NCBI GenBank assembly: GCA_013115145.1
Contig: JAAPAO010000047.1
Span: forward strand, 40,425 to 104,424
DNA from: Perkinsus chesapeaki
Lineage: Eukaryota > Perkinsozoa > Perkinsida > Perkinsidae
Length of the DNA stretch: 64,000 nt
Direction: 5' to 3'
Shown here: in pieces, positions 1 to 13,460 of the stretch
How the letters are laid out: the number at the start of each line of letters is the position of its first letter
Numbering within the stretch: position 1 is the stretch's first letter
Position numbers and translations under genes: made by a program
The notes under the pieces: generated by a model
Database searches by the model: none
Seen by the model: only the letters and a program-made list of their open reading frames with translations
Told to the model about the DNA's origin: nothing

Positions 1-1122
<1,122 letters not shown>

Positions 1123-1496
1123 TCTGATATATCAAGAGATCGATCAGAAGATGAAAATAATGTAAAGAAAAGAACGAAAGATGCGCTGTTGAAACGTCAC
1201 GCGCCACAAAACTCGAAAACTGGCACGTTTCGGGAAAGAAACTCAATTGAATAGAGGTGAGTATCCATGCTCCATTACTCCCCTTTTTTAATGCTTTTTC
1301 GGCCTGATTGCTGTTAAGTATTATGCCTTCTGCCCCATGTTATGCTTACCAAAGCAAGTATTGTGTTTAATAGTAGAGAGTTGGGATCAGTTAAATACGC
1401 ATGGTTAATGATTTTTAGAGGGTATTCCCGCGGAATTATCAGAGTCCCTGAGGAATCTTCGGACGGTCTTTCCCGGAGCTAGTTGATATTATCAAA

Positions 1497-4400
1497 ATGT
1501 CTGACGATGAAGCTGAGATGGCAGAGCTGAGGGCAGTACGGCAAGGTAGAGGATTTAGTAATAGGGCAGCTCGAAGGGAACAAGAGTAATAATACCAGTG
1601 GTGGATTGAACTAGGGGAATAAGGGTTACAGGTGGGCAATATAACCGTAACCTACAAAGACTGTTCAAAATGGCCGAGGGCTTAGCACTGATCCTACTGA
1701 ACTATTGAAGAGCAGCCTAATCCGTCTGTTATTGTCCTTTAGATTTTGATGACGAAATATCACCCCCCCATCGAGTGTAATAGAATCTATTTTACATTTC
1801 AACTTCCGTCTAACTCTCACATGGCGCTTTACACATCTTAACAACACTATTTTTCTGATATCTTGCATAGGCTTTCGGTCCATTCTGTGGCGCGTGACGG
1901 AACAGTCGATACGTGCTCGCGGTTCAAGTCGGCAGCGTTCTGTCAAGAACATAGTGACAACAATGCGTTATTTAGTATGCAAGTCTAACGACGGTGCTGT
2001 CGCCAGCTCATTGTTCAAAATCAAGGATCAGAATCATTCACTTACGGAACTGCGGCTATGGTTGAGTAAATATTGTTATTATTCGGAATAGAGCTTGACG
2101 ATCTTTCTTCAACATCTTCATTTTAATATCAGATTGTCACTTTTGAAAGTTACTAAAGGTTAGCAAAATTTGTGTAGTGTGGTTGGGGTGTCCAAAAGCT
2201 TTTCGTAGATAGGAACTTGATGGGTTATAAACTTAACAGTAATGACAGCAGCAGCGATGATGTGCTATTATTTGATGTGTTAGACCTGAAGAGGCAAGCA
2301 CGTCCTCTGGTATGGAGAGGACAGGCTCTGCCTCATGGCTACTGCCTCCACCGGAAATGAATTTACCGACACGGTTTGGGAGGAAAGGAAATCGAATTGA
2401 TGAAGAAAAGGTTCATAAAGAGTAATTTAATAATGCTTTGTATTTGGGAAGTGATCACTCAGCCATCTGAGGCTACCGGTTGAGGAGCCTCCTACTGTAG
2501 CAGCGCAGGCATTGGCAAGTGAAGAAGACTCTGGCCAGCATGAGGTGGAGGAGAATATACGGGAGGGACCGTAGGCGGAGGGATGGGGCACTCAATGGGA
2601 AATACAATCCTCAGCGAGTTGAACATTAATTCATACTGCATTGGCTAACCAGGGCTGATTAGCATTCTCCGTACGAGATCGCTTCCTCAGGAAGCGAAGG
2701 GTGTGGATTCTAGCTGATGAACGTCGGCTGCCTTCCACACACCGCCACTACATGACTTTGAAAATTCGTAACCTTTCTGTACCTCTTTATACATATAGGC
2801 TTATTTATTCCAACACGACACATTTCGGTTAAGCTATCCTGAAGATATTTTTTCAGGAGTAGGATCCCCGACACCCATGAGATTTGCCTGGATCTTTGTC
2901 CCGAGTCTCATAAGTAATAACCTAGTATATCCCCCAGTAGTATTGTGTTATATAGATCTCTCACAGCATTAAGTATGGACCCCAAAGGCAGTCGAATGGT
3001 CACTGGTGGCACGGATGGTGTGGTGAGGTAATAAGGCAAAGAGGGATCATAGTGGAACTATATCAAAAGGAACGCTCTCAACATTTACCCCCGAGGAACT
3101 CCCTACCAAGTGTAAGGGGAATAATTTTCAGACTTGGAAGGAAAAATTTTTACACCCCGAAGTTTACGTAACCGAATGATACGCGTAAGTCACTTGACGA
3201 ATCCTGGACACTTTATTTTACCCAGATGTTATCGACGAACGAATTCCTGATTCAGCATAGGCGGTGTCTAATACCTGATTCTATGAACTGTGACTCCATC
3301 GAATTGGAAAATTTCGAATTGGGAATATAGAGAAGATTGTTACCGTATGATACTCTTCATTTCGTTGGTACATTATTGACTGGTTTGAAGGCACTAGCAA
3401 TTTGCACTTGGGTAAAATATTGATATTTACAGGTTCTGGGATCTCAATGGTATCAATGCCATGGACCCGAAGCCTTTCAGAGAGTTCACTCCACAAGAAG
3501 GATATCCTATCAATTGCGTTAGGTAGAATATTAAATCGTGGAAGTGTGGTATTGGCCTGCATTAGGTTCAGCAATAGCGGTGGGCAAGTATTAGTGTTAC
3601 CAGCTGATGCGAGATGTAGAATGTAATAAGGGGGATGTTATTGGTAGTACTGGCGCTCATCCACACCGAAATCTGGGGTAGGACAGTATCCTCTCTCACT
3701 TGCAGATGATGATGATTCGCGGAAATACATCGCTAGGAGCTGCCATTTGCCAATTTGTTCGAAATGTGTTATATAATTGTATATATTGTATTTGTGTATG
3801 AGGGATTACAGTATAGTTCTCAAATCGACCGCCCGCGTGAAGGTATTGGCTGTGGTGGCAGTGTCCGCCGTCGACTGCTGTGTTGTTGGTATGATCAGAC
3901 ATGATCGCAATGGTACCAGTACCCCTGTACAGCAGACTATTAAGGGTGACCAATATATAAGGGATTTACAGCACACAAAGGGGCATACAGCTACTATAAC
4001 TGATGGTAATATTGATGCATCCATGTGGTGAGGAAAAAAATCGGCAAGAATTTCGGGAAATTCTATAGATTTCCGGAACACCGCGGAACTCGATAGCTAG
4101 ATTAATGTTATGGACTAATAAGGGAATAATATGTTATTATTATCTGTTATTTTTAAATATTGTATTATCAATAATAATGGTGATATTAATTTCACTCGGC
4201 GCACCTTGCTTTTTGAACAGCTTTCGGACTAGCGATTTCGACGTTTTTCATCTCAATAGGCCATTGGCACCCAATGGACCCTTCCAAGTGGATTACCTCC
4301 AGTCTGGATTGCACTATAAGGATATGGGACATCAACACTCCTGGCACAGGGATGGTACGGCTGCTGCATCGCTCCGCTAAGAAATGTGTTTTGTATTATT

Positions 4401-7400
4401 TTTCAGGATATGTGGATACCTTGTATTCATACACTCAAATGTGTGGATAAGAGGGGGATCTGTGGTGGACGTGGGGGAGTGGAGAATCAGTTATTTGTTA
4501 ACTCATGCGCGTGAGTGGGAGGAAGAGCATATCTTTGAAATAAGAAGAACTAGATTGGGAATCTTTGCAGTGCGATACGGTTACGATTGAGCTAGTATAG
4601 CTAAGTAGATATAGTACTGATGATATGCAAGCAGCTTCCGTTGGAAATGTTCATTAAGGAATCTGGCTTCATTGGAATGATTCGGACAAAGTGCAGTAGA
4701 GCATCGTAGAATTGAGGCATCCTAGGTAGCCCATAATAGTCCAGGAGATTCCCCATTGATAACACAGTCAATTTATGATACTATGTCACTTTGTGTGATA
4801 ATATCAGTTTCGCTTCATATAAGGTGGTTAATATTGTAGTGCCTGCGATCCTGTCAGCATTATGATTGTCATCAGATATAAGCCCTATGATGGAGGGTTC
4901 ATTGTGGCTGGCTGCAGTGATGGCAGTTTGCAGTTGTTTAATGAGCGAAAGAGGCAAGTTGACTCATTTGTTACCGGCGAGAGCTGTGAGAGCTTACAGT
5001 ACATCTTTTCTAATGCTAATAACTTTGCAATCTTTAAATTGGGACTGGTTCTGTGTGAAATACTTAAGAAAGACTTTGATTTTACAAGTAAACGGTGTAT
5101 TATTTTTACTTTCAAATTCTCGAGATTACCCCTCCCATATCCACTAGCCTTGACTCACCTCGACGCTGCCTGCCCCCTTTAGATACGGCGAGGCTGATAT
5201 GATAGCCAGAACAGCGCATACAGATGTTGTTACTAGTGTGAAGGTGCTGGAGGATGGGCAGAGAATGTTGAGTCGGAGCTTGGATGGTAAGTAGGGAGCA
5301 CGCGGAGCAAACAAAAGGGGACGAAAGATTCTCCGTAGAAGAACTAATGTGGTGACGGTCGGAGTATCCCTTCCATCTCGATACAGATAATAACCTCATA
5401 TATTTTCCATGCAAGATCCCTCTGCCGATCATGACTCAACGTCAAAGTCCAAGTGTGTGTTTTTGAAGTATACTGTCATTTCTGTACTACTGAGTGGTTT
5501 CCAGTTCTGAAAGGCATTACTTTTTTGCGGCTTGGAGAGGGAATATCTGACTGCACCTATGTCAAGCTAGCGAAGATGATCTCGATATCGATATTTTAAT
5601 ATCCCTGTTTTTGTACTATTTATATTTGATCAGGCACAATGAAGATGTGGGACTGCCGTAAGCTCCGAGCATCTACTCCTGTGAGGACTTGGGAGAATCT
5701 TCCATGCACAGATGAGCATACAGACATCACAATCTCGCCGGATGAGAGCATGGCTTTAACTGGTAAAGTCATTATCAGAATTAAAAAAAGAATTCCTTTG
5801 AAATTTTGACGGGATTTTTTGGACACATCTGTGCAGGCACAAGTGATGGTCGAGTTGTTGCTTTCGATATGCATTCGGAATCTGGCGAGCCATTGAAGGA
5901 GTATACGTTCCGAACTCAGAGTGCAGTTAGGGTAGGTAGAGACTTGACCACCAGTCGAGGCAGGCCACTACTTGGTTGGGGAAAGCCGCACCTTTCTCGG
6001 TTCATCATCGACTTCAGTACATATTTATCCACAGTGCAAATTCAACATTATCTGAGAGATAAGAGTTGCCGTAAAGAATTCTCTCTCGGTTCACTTGTGC
6101 GTGCTTCTGTTGATCGAGGCCGAGGAATGTAGCAAAATGAGCTGAATAATAACCGGTCCTACACAATAGGCTATGCTTCATCAGACTATTGGTATCTTTG
6201 CCAAACGCGTAGCATCTGGAGAAAATGAAGTATTCAAAATCTATGTAGTGCGTTCCGTATATCCTTCCCCCCGCACTCTTCGGATGATAAGGTACCCTAT
6301 TGTTTCAGACATTATGGCATCCTATACTTCAGCAAATAATCGTAGCGTGCAGTGATGGCAACGCTTACTTCCTCTACGACAGATATCAGTCTATTCATGG
6401 TGAGTGAGGGGAGGCGTGGATGCCAGGATTTCCATTACAGGTGCTTTGCTCTTTGCCCAACACAGTGCTCCTAAGAAGAAGGAACTTGAAGAACAGTATA
6501 TGCCACAGAAGGTTTATAATTATGATGAGATGGTTCAGCGAGGCGGGCAATTCAGGGAGACGAGGAGTGGTGAGTCTCATTGGAGTGCCATTTACTTTAT
6601 TTGCCGTGTTGCGGTCCGAAGTTTTCCAGCAATCCTACACTCGATCTCTACAATATCATCATGCTTTGTAATTTGTTGCATTGCTGTAAGGAACAGATAA
6701 TGAAATCTCATGCTGGATGGGGCGGCGGCTGTGGCTAATGTTCGTTTTCCCTGCTCATGGTCCGAGTAGCTTACTAAAGTGATGTTAGGGTAACTGATTC
6801 ACAGCATGCACCTGAGTCTTCTGTTTTCGTTACGGCGCATCCGAGATTTGACAAAAGCATGTCACTATTTAATTAGCATCATCATCATCGGTAGATGTAT
6901 TGAGAAGTGGAACAGGACGATGATGTTATGATCCTTCACATTTCAACCTGTCTTGGTATCGACTTGTTCATTTTATCACTGATAACTTTTTCGCCTGAAA
7001 TGCGTGAACTTTCCTATGTAAGGTAAACTTCGTCGAGTGAGAGATGCCGACAAACGGCGCGACAAGAATCGCCGTGAGAGGATGGGCATTCCGGATCCCG
7101 ACGAGCAGCACAAGGTGAGCATTCATAAGCTCATCAACGACCGGATCTAACTTTGGTGCAGATCAAACCCGCGGCCCCGCCGCCCGAGAGCACCAGCGAG
7201 CCTGCAATGTTTGCTAATAAGCTAGGAATCGAAAAGGAGAAGTATATCGATGAGGATCCACAAAAGGTAGAAACGTCTTCACCGCGGATCGAACCCGGGA
7301 CCTCTTGTTTTGCAGGCACTGCTGGCGGTCGATACTAAGAAGGGCGATTCCTTCGTCAGCCAAGCGTATGCCAGAACTCAACCTCAAAATATCTTGGATT

Positions 7401-7597
7401 ACTCCGATGTCAAGAGTGCGGTAAGGCACAGAATTGGCAATTTCGTGGCGCGCTGGATTTTTCTTCAGGGTGATCGTCTGTTGAGTAAGAAGCGGTACTG
7501 TCCGAAATGTGGTGTGAAGATGTGTACGTGCGGGTACCTTACAGCTTTGGAGAAAGAGGAAGCGCGAAAGAAACGTCGAACTGCTGAAGTACAATAA
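1497..7597 (+). CDS. WDR70: WDR70-like WD40 repeat protein
   Basis: Nuclear WD40 scaffold of the WDR70/gastrulation-defective family, linked in animals and yeast to DNA damage response and chromatin. Exon 1 (1497-1585) begins MSDDEAEMAELRAVRQGRGF. Acidic and Ser-rich exons follow (2.2-2.6 kb). The WD repeats start near 2.98 kb (GSRMVTGGTDGVV), then FWDLNGINAMDPKPFREFTP, GDQYIRDLQHTKGHTATITD, WITSSLDCTIRIWDI, YDGGFIVAGCSDGSLQLF, GTMKMWDCRKL and GTSDGRVVAFDM up to about 5.9 kb. The C-terminal tail has VACSDGNAYFLYDRYQSIHG and FVSQAYARTQPQNIL, the latter matching the SPAYSKTQPK region of WDR70. The order of all blocks fits WDR70. About 15 introns are implied. The last exon adds CPKCGVKMCTCG, a zinc-binding-like motif that I do not recall in animal WDR70. 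The intron at 7267-7315 is tRNA-derived (separate entry). Confidence 0.85.
7267..7315 (-). other. Intron made of an antisense tRNA-Cys 3' half
   Basis: This 49-nt phase-0 intron lies between CAA AAG and GCA CTG of the WDR70-like gene. On the minus strand it reads as the 3' half of a tRNA: loop CTGCAAA (C32, U33, anticodon GCA, A37, A38), 3' stem ACAAG, variable region AGGTC, T-arm CCGGG / TTCGATC / CGCGG (four of five pairs), then an acceptor-like TGAAGAC. The anticodon GCA indicates cysteine. The 3' splice site TTTTGCAG is exactly the reverse of the anticodon loop start. No 5' half is present in the flanking exon. The tRNA resemblance is seen directly; the origin is inferred. Confidence 0.75.
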
Positions 7598-7887
7598 TAA
7601 GAGTATTTCAATCTATATAGTGTTTGTTATTTCAATTGAAAGAGTGGTATAGTAGATAGCTAGCTGTTATATCGTCATGGGCACTTTACACTTGACCGCC
7701 TCAAACGGATTGTCGACCAGTCCCGGGAATTTTAATTGGTAAAATATCGAACGTATCGGCTATGGTGCCGTTGGGACTGTCTAGAAGCCTCTGTGTGGCA
7801 TACGTTTGAGGGATGCGACTTCCGGAACTATCGTACCTTCGGGAATGCTAGTAGCACGATTTTCTTGGGCAGTTTTTTCTTATTATT

Positions 7888-9968
7888 ATGGCTGCTGCTG
7901 CCGCCCTTGGCCCTTTTGACATACCCACAACATGGATAGCGTACAGCTTACTGCTCATAGTCATGTTTACACTATCGGGCTGGCAGGTCGAGGGGAAAGT
8001 TGTTTTTGTGAAAGAGCAGCTAAACCCTCTCACGTTCTCCCTTTATCGGCAAGGCAAGTCTGAGCAGCACCTCTGGTTTGTAGCAGACGCCTTGTTGGTC
8101 AGGTTTGACGGCTATCGTGCTGCTCTGCATAATCGACCGGACTTTCAAATCTCCATTGAAAGCTGATCTGCCACTGTTAGCCTATCTTGGAGCTGCCACT
8201 GGTGGATCTACAGTTGCCTTCCTTGTTGGTAAGCAACAACGCCGATCGGCAGAATATATCGAGTTCTGCGCCATTCTTCATGACCATAATGATGATTGGG
8301 TTAGTCTCGGAGAGCTGCGCCTCGTTGCTGGCTTCCAGGATCTCTGATGTTCACTTTGCTACCCTCGCGCATCTCCCTCATGACTACTCGCCTAGGGTAG
8401 CCGGCACCATCACTGCACTGACTGTGTTCCGTGCAGGTCTGGAGCTGTCAACTCCTTTGATAGCGTCAATGCTACAACCAACAGTGTTGGTATTTGCCTA
8501 TATCCTGGGCATGCTGCGTGGGTCTGAACATTACTCCAAGAGACGAGTTCTCGGTGTCGTGATGTGTGTGTCTGCGGCTATTGGAGCTGTCATTAGCGGG
8601 GAACATATCGACGGTCAGTGCTGCTTCTGCTTCTGTTGCTGCTGCTGTGAGTCTTATGACATCTTCTTGATTCAGATGCTCATCCTATAGATTGGCCTGT
8701 CCTTATGGGTGGCCTGCTGATCCTTCTCCAATGTGTCTTCACCTCATCTATTATAGTACTTCAACGTGGGCTTCGTCACCTCTCTCCTCCATATCTTACG
8801 GGTCGGTTGCTCATCATTGCCGCCTGCAATGCCGTACTTTAGGTTTTTCCTATCTTATTGGTTCGATTACTACTCTGTTACTACTATTTAGGTGGGCCAC
8901 TTCCCTTTCTAACTCCTTTTCACCTTCATTCAGTTGGCGTACCGGCTGCACTGTCTTTGACGCCAAGTGTGCGGATATCACTCTGGGTCTTACTTATTCG
9001 GGATCATACAGTTCCGAAGGTAGCTCCTTCATATACTGCATTATCCATGTATGTATAGTCGATATAACACAGGCTCTTGCAAGCGCAATTCTCATTGCCC
9101 TTGAAAAACAGGATCTAGGAAGTTTTCCCGAAATTACAGTCACTTTTTCCACCTCCAAATGGGAAGGCCCGCACAAACTAGGCGGCTAGGTTGGGGTTCA
9201 ACTTGGCCAGTTCGGGAGATACCCAGCGCGGGTTTCCATAACCGTTGATGGCTGCTTTCTCGTCAGGCACGGGACTGCTGGTTTATGCTGTCATCTTCGC
9301 TACATGTTTTGTGTATTGTGCCATGAACTGGTGTAACAGACAAACATCGCCATCTGTGGTAAGCCATAGTATTTCTATACCGTTTATGCGTCATCACTGG
9401 CAGGTGGCTAGTTTCATGACACTTCAACCAGTCACAACAGCTATAGTACAGTATTGGCTGCTAGGAGAGGCGCCATCGCTAATGCAAGTAAATACTATTA
9501 CGATTGGCTTTTCTTGCAAGTTCGCTCCAGTGAGAATCCATATAACTCACATCATTGCCTGTGTACTTTACGCAACCAATTGGGGGCGTGTAGCCTGAAG
9601 AACAACGAGCTCGATAGAAAATTGAGCCGGGAGATAGTGTTTGCGTCTGTCTTACCGAAGCCACCCGGAGGATTACCTACTACTACGCGCTATCTTATCA
9701 CAGTACCGTCACACCATCACGCAACCGGCGATGTGGTTTTGGTGTTTGCTACTAGATTTCACCGGAAGAACAGCGAGCCTTGTATTATCAGGTACTCTTC
9801 TTCCCCTTCATCGTACTTGGTGTCACATTTGTATCATCATCCGGACATCAGGCACGTACGCTAAACGCTGTTGTCGAGAAGGACCATGAACTGCAGCGGA
9901 TTGAGAGCCTCGAACAGGGCAACAGCGAAGGCATCACCAATGGGCGGCGAGGGAATGCTCTTGAATAG
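7888..9968 (+). CDS. EamA/DMT-type transporter, copy 1
   Basis: Multi-pass membrane protein of the drug/metabolite transporter superfamily; the substrate cannot be read from sequence. The ATG at 7888 gives a short N-terminus, then TM1 (WIAYSLLLIVMFTLSGW) and LNPLTFSLYRQ, a typical first-repeat motif. Later exons give AIVLLCIIDRTFKSPLKADL, LSTPLIASMLQPTVLVFAYI, VMCVSAAIGAVISGE, VYAVIFATCFVYCAMNWCNR, and FMTLQPVTTAIVQYWLLGE, the second-repeat signature (TLQPVxTAxxxYxxLGE). The charged tail ends at TAG 9968. About eight introns are implied and some exon limits between 8.2 and 9.2 kb are uncertain. It lies head-to-tail with a diverged paralogue 117 bp downstream, so the pair arose by tandem duplication. 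Confidence 0.75.
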
Positions 9969-10084
9969 TTTGCTATTTTTGTGATTTGTCACTGCAACAC
10001 TTGTTGTTCTATTTAAAATTTGCTCTGCATGTTAATTGCGTTCATTTGCGTAACTCGACGTAAAATCCCGGCAGTGTATTAATA

Positions 10085-11898
10085 ATGTCGACCGCAGCCC
10101 CCGCGGTGGTCCCGAGGCGGTGGTCTGTAGCCCCAGCTACTTGGGCGTACATTCTGCTCCTTATCAACATCGTTATTGGAGCGGGATGGGAGGTGTTATC
10201 GAAGCTAGTGTTATCAAATGTAACCATCAATGTACTCACGCTGGCCTTTTACCGGCAAAGTAGGCAGCAGCTTACTCCACTTGTTCCATACCACACTTCT
10301 CTCAGTTCTCAGCGCAGTGGTATTACTTGGGCTCCTCGACCGCACCTTCAAGCTCCCAAAGAGGGAGGACGTGTCTTCTCTGGCTAAATTAGGCATTTTT
10401 ACCAGCTTGGGAATTATTTGTTTTTTCAAAGGTAGAACACGTCCCTGAATTTCCTTTATTTCCTTCCTCTCAGGTATCCGGCTTGCAACCCCCATCATCT
10501 GCTCCTTGTTGCATCCGACGTTCCTTGTCTTCTGTTATTTCTTTGGGCTCATCCAGGGATCTGAAACTTACTCTCGGCACAAAGTGGGGGGCGTGGCATT
10601 GTGCGTTGGTGCTGCCATGGCGGCATCCCTTATGGGAGAGGAACTTCGCCAAAGTAAGCGATGCTAACGTTGTTAACATCATTTGAGTACCAAACTTGTC
10701 CCGCCGAAACGAACGCTATGACTGGCAATTTGATCTCCGAAATTACTAGGTTTAATGTCGCCCGCTTTGGGCCTGTCGGGACAGGCCGCTTGTCTTGCCG
10801 AGATTTGATGTAGCTCCGAAGCGGCGACCTTTACCCTGAGGCTAATCGAGTGCAGTGTCAGCAGCACGAAGTAATACCCTCGGCATTTAGGTACCGGAGA
10901 GCTCAATTGGAGCGTCCTCTTTGGCACTTTGCTCCTCATGGGTGGAACAATCTTCGCAGCGCTCATGGTGGTATACCAGCGCGAATCTTTCCATCTCCCC
11001 CTCGTATACGTTGAAGGTAAATAATTCCAACGTGGTAATTATTAGTCTGCTTCCCTCAGGCTACGCTTATGTATTTGCAAGCGTGGTTACATTAGTATTA
11101 GTGACAGTGTGAGTTGGAAGTCACCTCCTCGAAGCTTTCTACGTTTTGCTGATTCAGGTCACAATTTTTCTGCTTAGTGTCCGGTAGCGAATGTGCAGAT
11201 ATGACTTTCGATCTGGGTTTGGTCGGAGAAAACGGAAAGCTTCATTTCGAAGGTAAGCATCACCGCTATTGCTGTTAACAATTCTACATACTTATTCTGG
11301 CACAAATTCTTCGTGTGTCAGTGAGAGATCATACTAGTGTAAGGCAACTATAGGAAATTTTGAGCTCCTTGCCACCCACGGAATGGAACGATTAAGCGAA
11401 GAAATTTTGGATCTTCCACAGAATCTACCCGTGTGTTGGTATACCTCATAGGTTGACATATTCTTGTTTGCTGGTCAGGCTGGCTACTGCTCCTTTACGG
11501 TGTTGTATTGATGTCTTGTGTCCTCTACTGCACTATCAACTGGGCCAACCGGCAGACTTCGCCAGCAGTGGTAGGATACTCCCATCCTCAACCTCTGAGA
11601 TGATGCTTCATAGGTTGCTAGCTTCGCCACATTACAGCCAGTCGGCACTGGTGCAGTACAGTACTTGGCTACTGGTAAGCAGGTCATCTCACTAGCTCAG
11701 GTGAGGCCTTTCCAGATGTCGAAACGGTTAGAAGGTTTTCTTTAGGTCGCGATGTATCTGTTCGCGGTTGTTGGTGTTATATTAGTGTCTTTTGGGCCTC
11801 CTACGAGCCAACAAGAGATGACCGCTAAATCAACCGAATATAAGACGGCAGCGAGTGACGTTGAAACTGGTGACTCTGAAAAAGAGCAGCTTGAATGA
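10085..11898 (+). CDS. EamA/DMT-type transporter, copy 2
   Basis: Paralogue of the preceding gene with the same exon order. It begins MSTAAPAVVPRRWSVAPATW at 10085, then TM1 YILLLINIVIGAGWE, LTLAFYRQ, VVLLGLLDRTFKLPKREDV, a first-repeat block ending ATPIICSLLHPTFLVFCYFF, VGGVALCVGAAMAASLMGEE, VLFGTLLLMGGTIFAALMVV, LLYGVVLMSCVLYCTINWAN, and the second-repeat signature FATLQPVGTGAVQYLATGKQ. The hydrophilic C-terminus is acidic and stops at TGA 11896-11898. RQTSPAVV and DRTFKxP are shared with copy 1, but most positions differ, so the duplication is old. Introns are short; the one around 10.7-10.9 kb is longer and contains a perfect hairpin at 10770-10787. Likely located in a cell or organelle membrane; the substrate is unknown. 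Confidence 0.75.
10770..10787. repeat. Short perfect palindrome in DMT copy 2 intron
   Basis: GGCCTGTC and GACAGGCC are separated by two bases, giving an 8-bp perfect hairpin stem in an intron. It belongs to the class of fold-back repeats seen throughout the window. Confidence 0.8.
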
Positions 11899-12565
11899 TG
11901 TTTCCTGACGTAGTCTTTTCACATGAAAGATGATTCTCAACTGTTAGAGCTTGTTCTACGGTGAAACGCTTTTTGGGCTTGGCCCCAGTATAGATTTGAC
12001 GAGCCGCCCCGCGACCAGGCATAGTGGTTATCGACGCACATCTCATCCGTGTTGTTATGAAACTCGAAGTGTCCCAACTAAGCGACACCTCATTCACGTC
12101 GATTAATCTTTAGATATGACAATTGGAACTCACTCGGCAGCTGTGCCATTTTATAGCCTCATTATCATAAATCATCATCATGTCGAGTTGAATTAGATAT
12201 TAATCGGGATAGCCTTCCTTGTCGCCGACAAGTTGTCGGTTTGGCCTGGCAATTGGCCATGGTGAAGACAATTTGCTGTCAAACGAACATCTATGTAGCC
12301 CGGGGTCTATAGAAGGGGTCCGGGATCCGGCCTGCAGATCGGTGTTGTTGAATTCGAACTTGTTCAGTTCTAGGTAGTTTTCCAACGGGGGGCTCCTTCT
12401 ATAGAAGCTTGCTTTCTAAAGAGGCTTCTAAAGCGTGTAGACTACCAGTGGCACTACTATTCACAATGGCCTTCAATTGAGCAACGTGCTCTTCACCACC
12501 TCTTTGTGCGCCTCTCGCAATCACTCACCATTGGTTGTTTATGAGATGGTTTGTAAGGGTTTAGT
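11899..12565. other. Intergenic region with fold-back repeats
   Basis: No convincing gene is visible between the second transporter and the small gene at 12566. At 12219-12238 there is TTGTCG, c, CGACAA, g, TTGTCG, a three-part zigzag palindrome with one-base spacers. A second inverted pair, CTATAGAAGG near 12310 and CCTTCTATAG near 12400, lies about 80 bp apart. Confidence 0.7.
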
Positions 12566-13165
12566 ATGAGCCTCACGGCAGCCATCACCCTACCAGGCAT
12601 TCGCTCTCACTATACACCTTATGCCCCCATGGATCACCTTCCATACACCGCATCGGTGTCGGCGCACTCCGGTCTTATTTACTTCACGGAAGCCGCTGGT
12701 CAGTCCCGTTCGGTCAATGGGGACTCAAGTAGCATTGTCGTTGATCCTCTTCTCTATGTCTTTAACATTTCGTAGGCACTTGCTGCCCTCGCTCACGTAC
12801 CAGAGAACAATGGGGCTCTCTCTAATGTAGTGGAAGGATCGTCGAAGTTCCCGCAGTTAGTCGAACTGAATAATAGCGATATTCAGAACACCTCTGTATT
12901 CGATAAGATCAAACATAGGAGAAAGTAGTCCATATTGAGGCCACCTTATAGCAGCACTGTGTTGCTTTTCAGACGTGGCAGCCGATCAGCGCTGGCGATT
13001 TATACCCCACCAAGCCAGTTGAATGGCGTCAGTGAATTTGCAGAAAGCAGGGATATCTCCATGCAGTTTACATATATAGCTCGAGCTTCGGTCAGGACAG
13101 TCGCGTTTGAACTTTTGCTGGTTCACTGTTTCGTGCAGTTAGTATGGACGGAATTGGTCTGTTAG
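12566..13165 (+). CDS. Unrecognised small three-exon gene
   Basis: I do not recognise this product. Exon 1 begins MSLTAAITLPGIRSHYTPYA and runs to about 12735. A short intron ending TTTCGTAG at 12775 leads in frame to ALAALAHVPENNGALSNVVE and onward to DKIKHRRK, ending near 12924. A second intron (about 12925-12972, ending TGCTTTTCAG) joins in phase to RGSRSALAIYTPPSQLNGVS and a C-terminus that is hydrophobic (VAFELLLVHCFVQLVW), stopping at 13165. The last two exons keep frame across a good GT-AG intron, which supports them. The first donor is weak (GTCGTT or GTTGAT), so exon 1 is less sure. The total is about 190 residues. No signal peptide or known motif is evident; the C-terminal hydrophobic stretch could be a membrane anchor. 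Confidence 0.45.
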
Positions 13166-13460
13166 CAGTTGTATATTTCGCCACCGTTTGGCGAACAGCC
13201 CCCTAGGAGAAACTGTCTGTTCTTCATTATTTTGTGATGGAGCGTTTGAATGGCCGCCATTCACGGTAAACTTATGATAATGAATATCAAATAAATGCTA
13301 TATATAAATAATTCACATCATTCGAGCTGTTCTACAATAGGGAAAATTATGTTTCGGCTGTTAGCGTAACGAACTCGGGGCGCACATGGTACTTTAGTGA
13401 AGTAGTGTACCCGTTCAGATACGTGATGTATCAGTATGGCAGTCCATTGGTTTCCAGACG

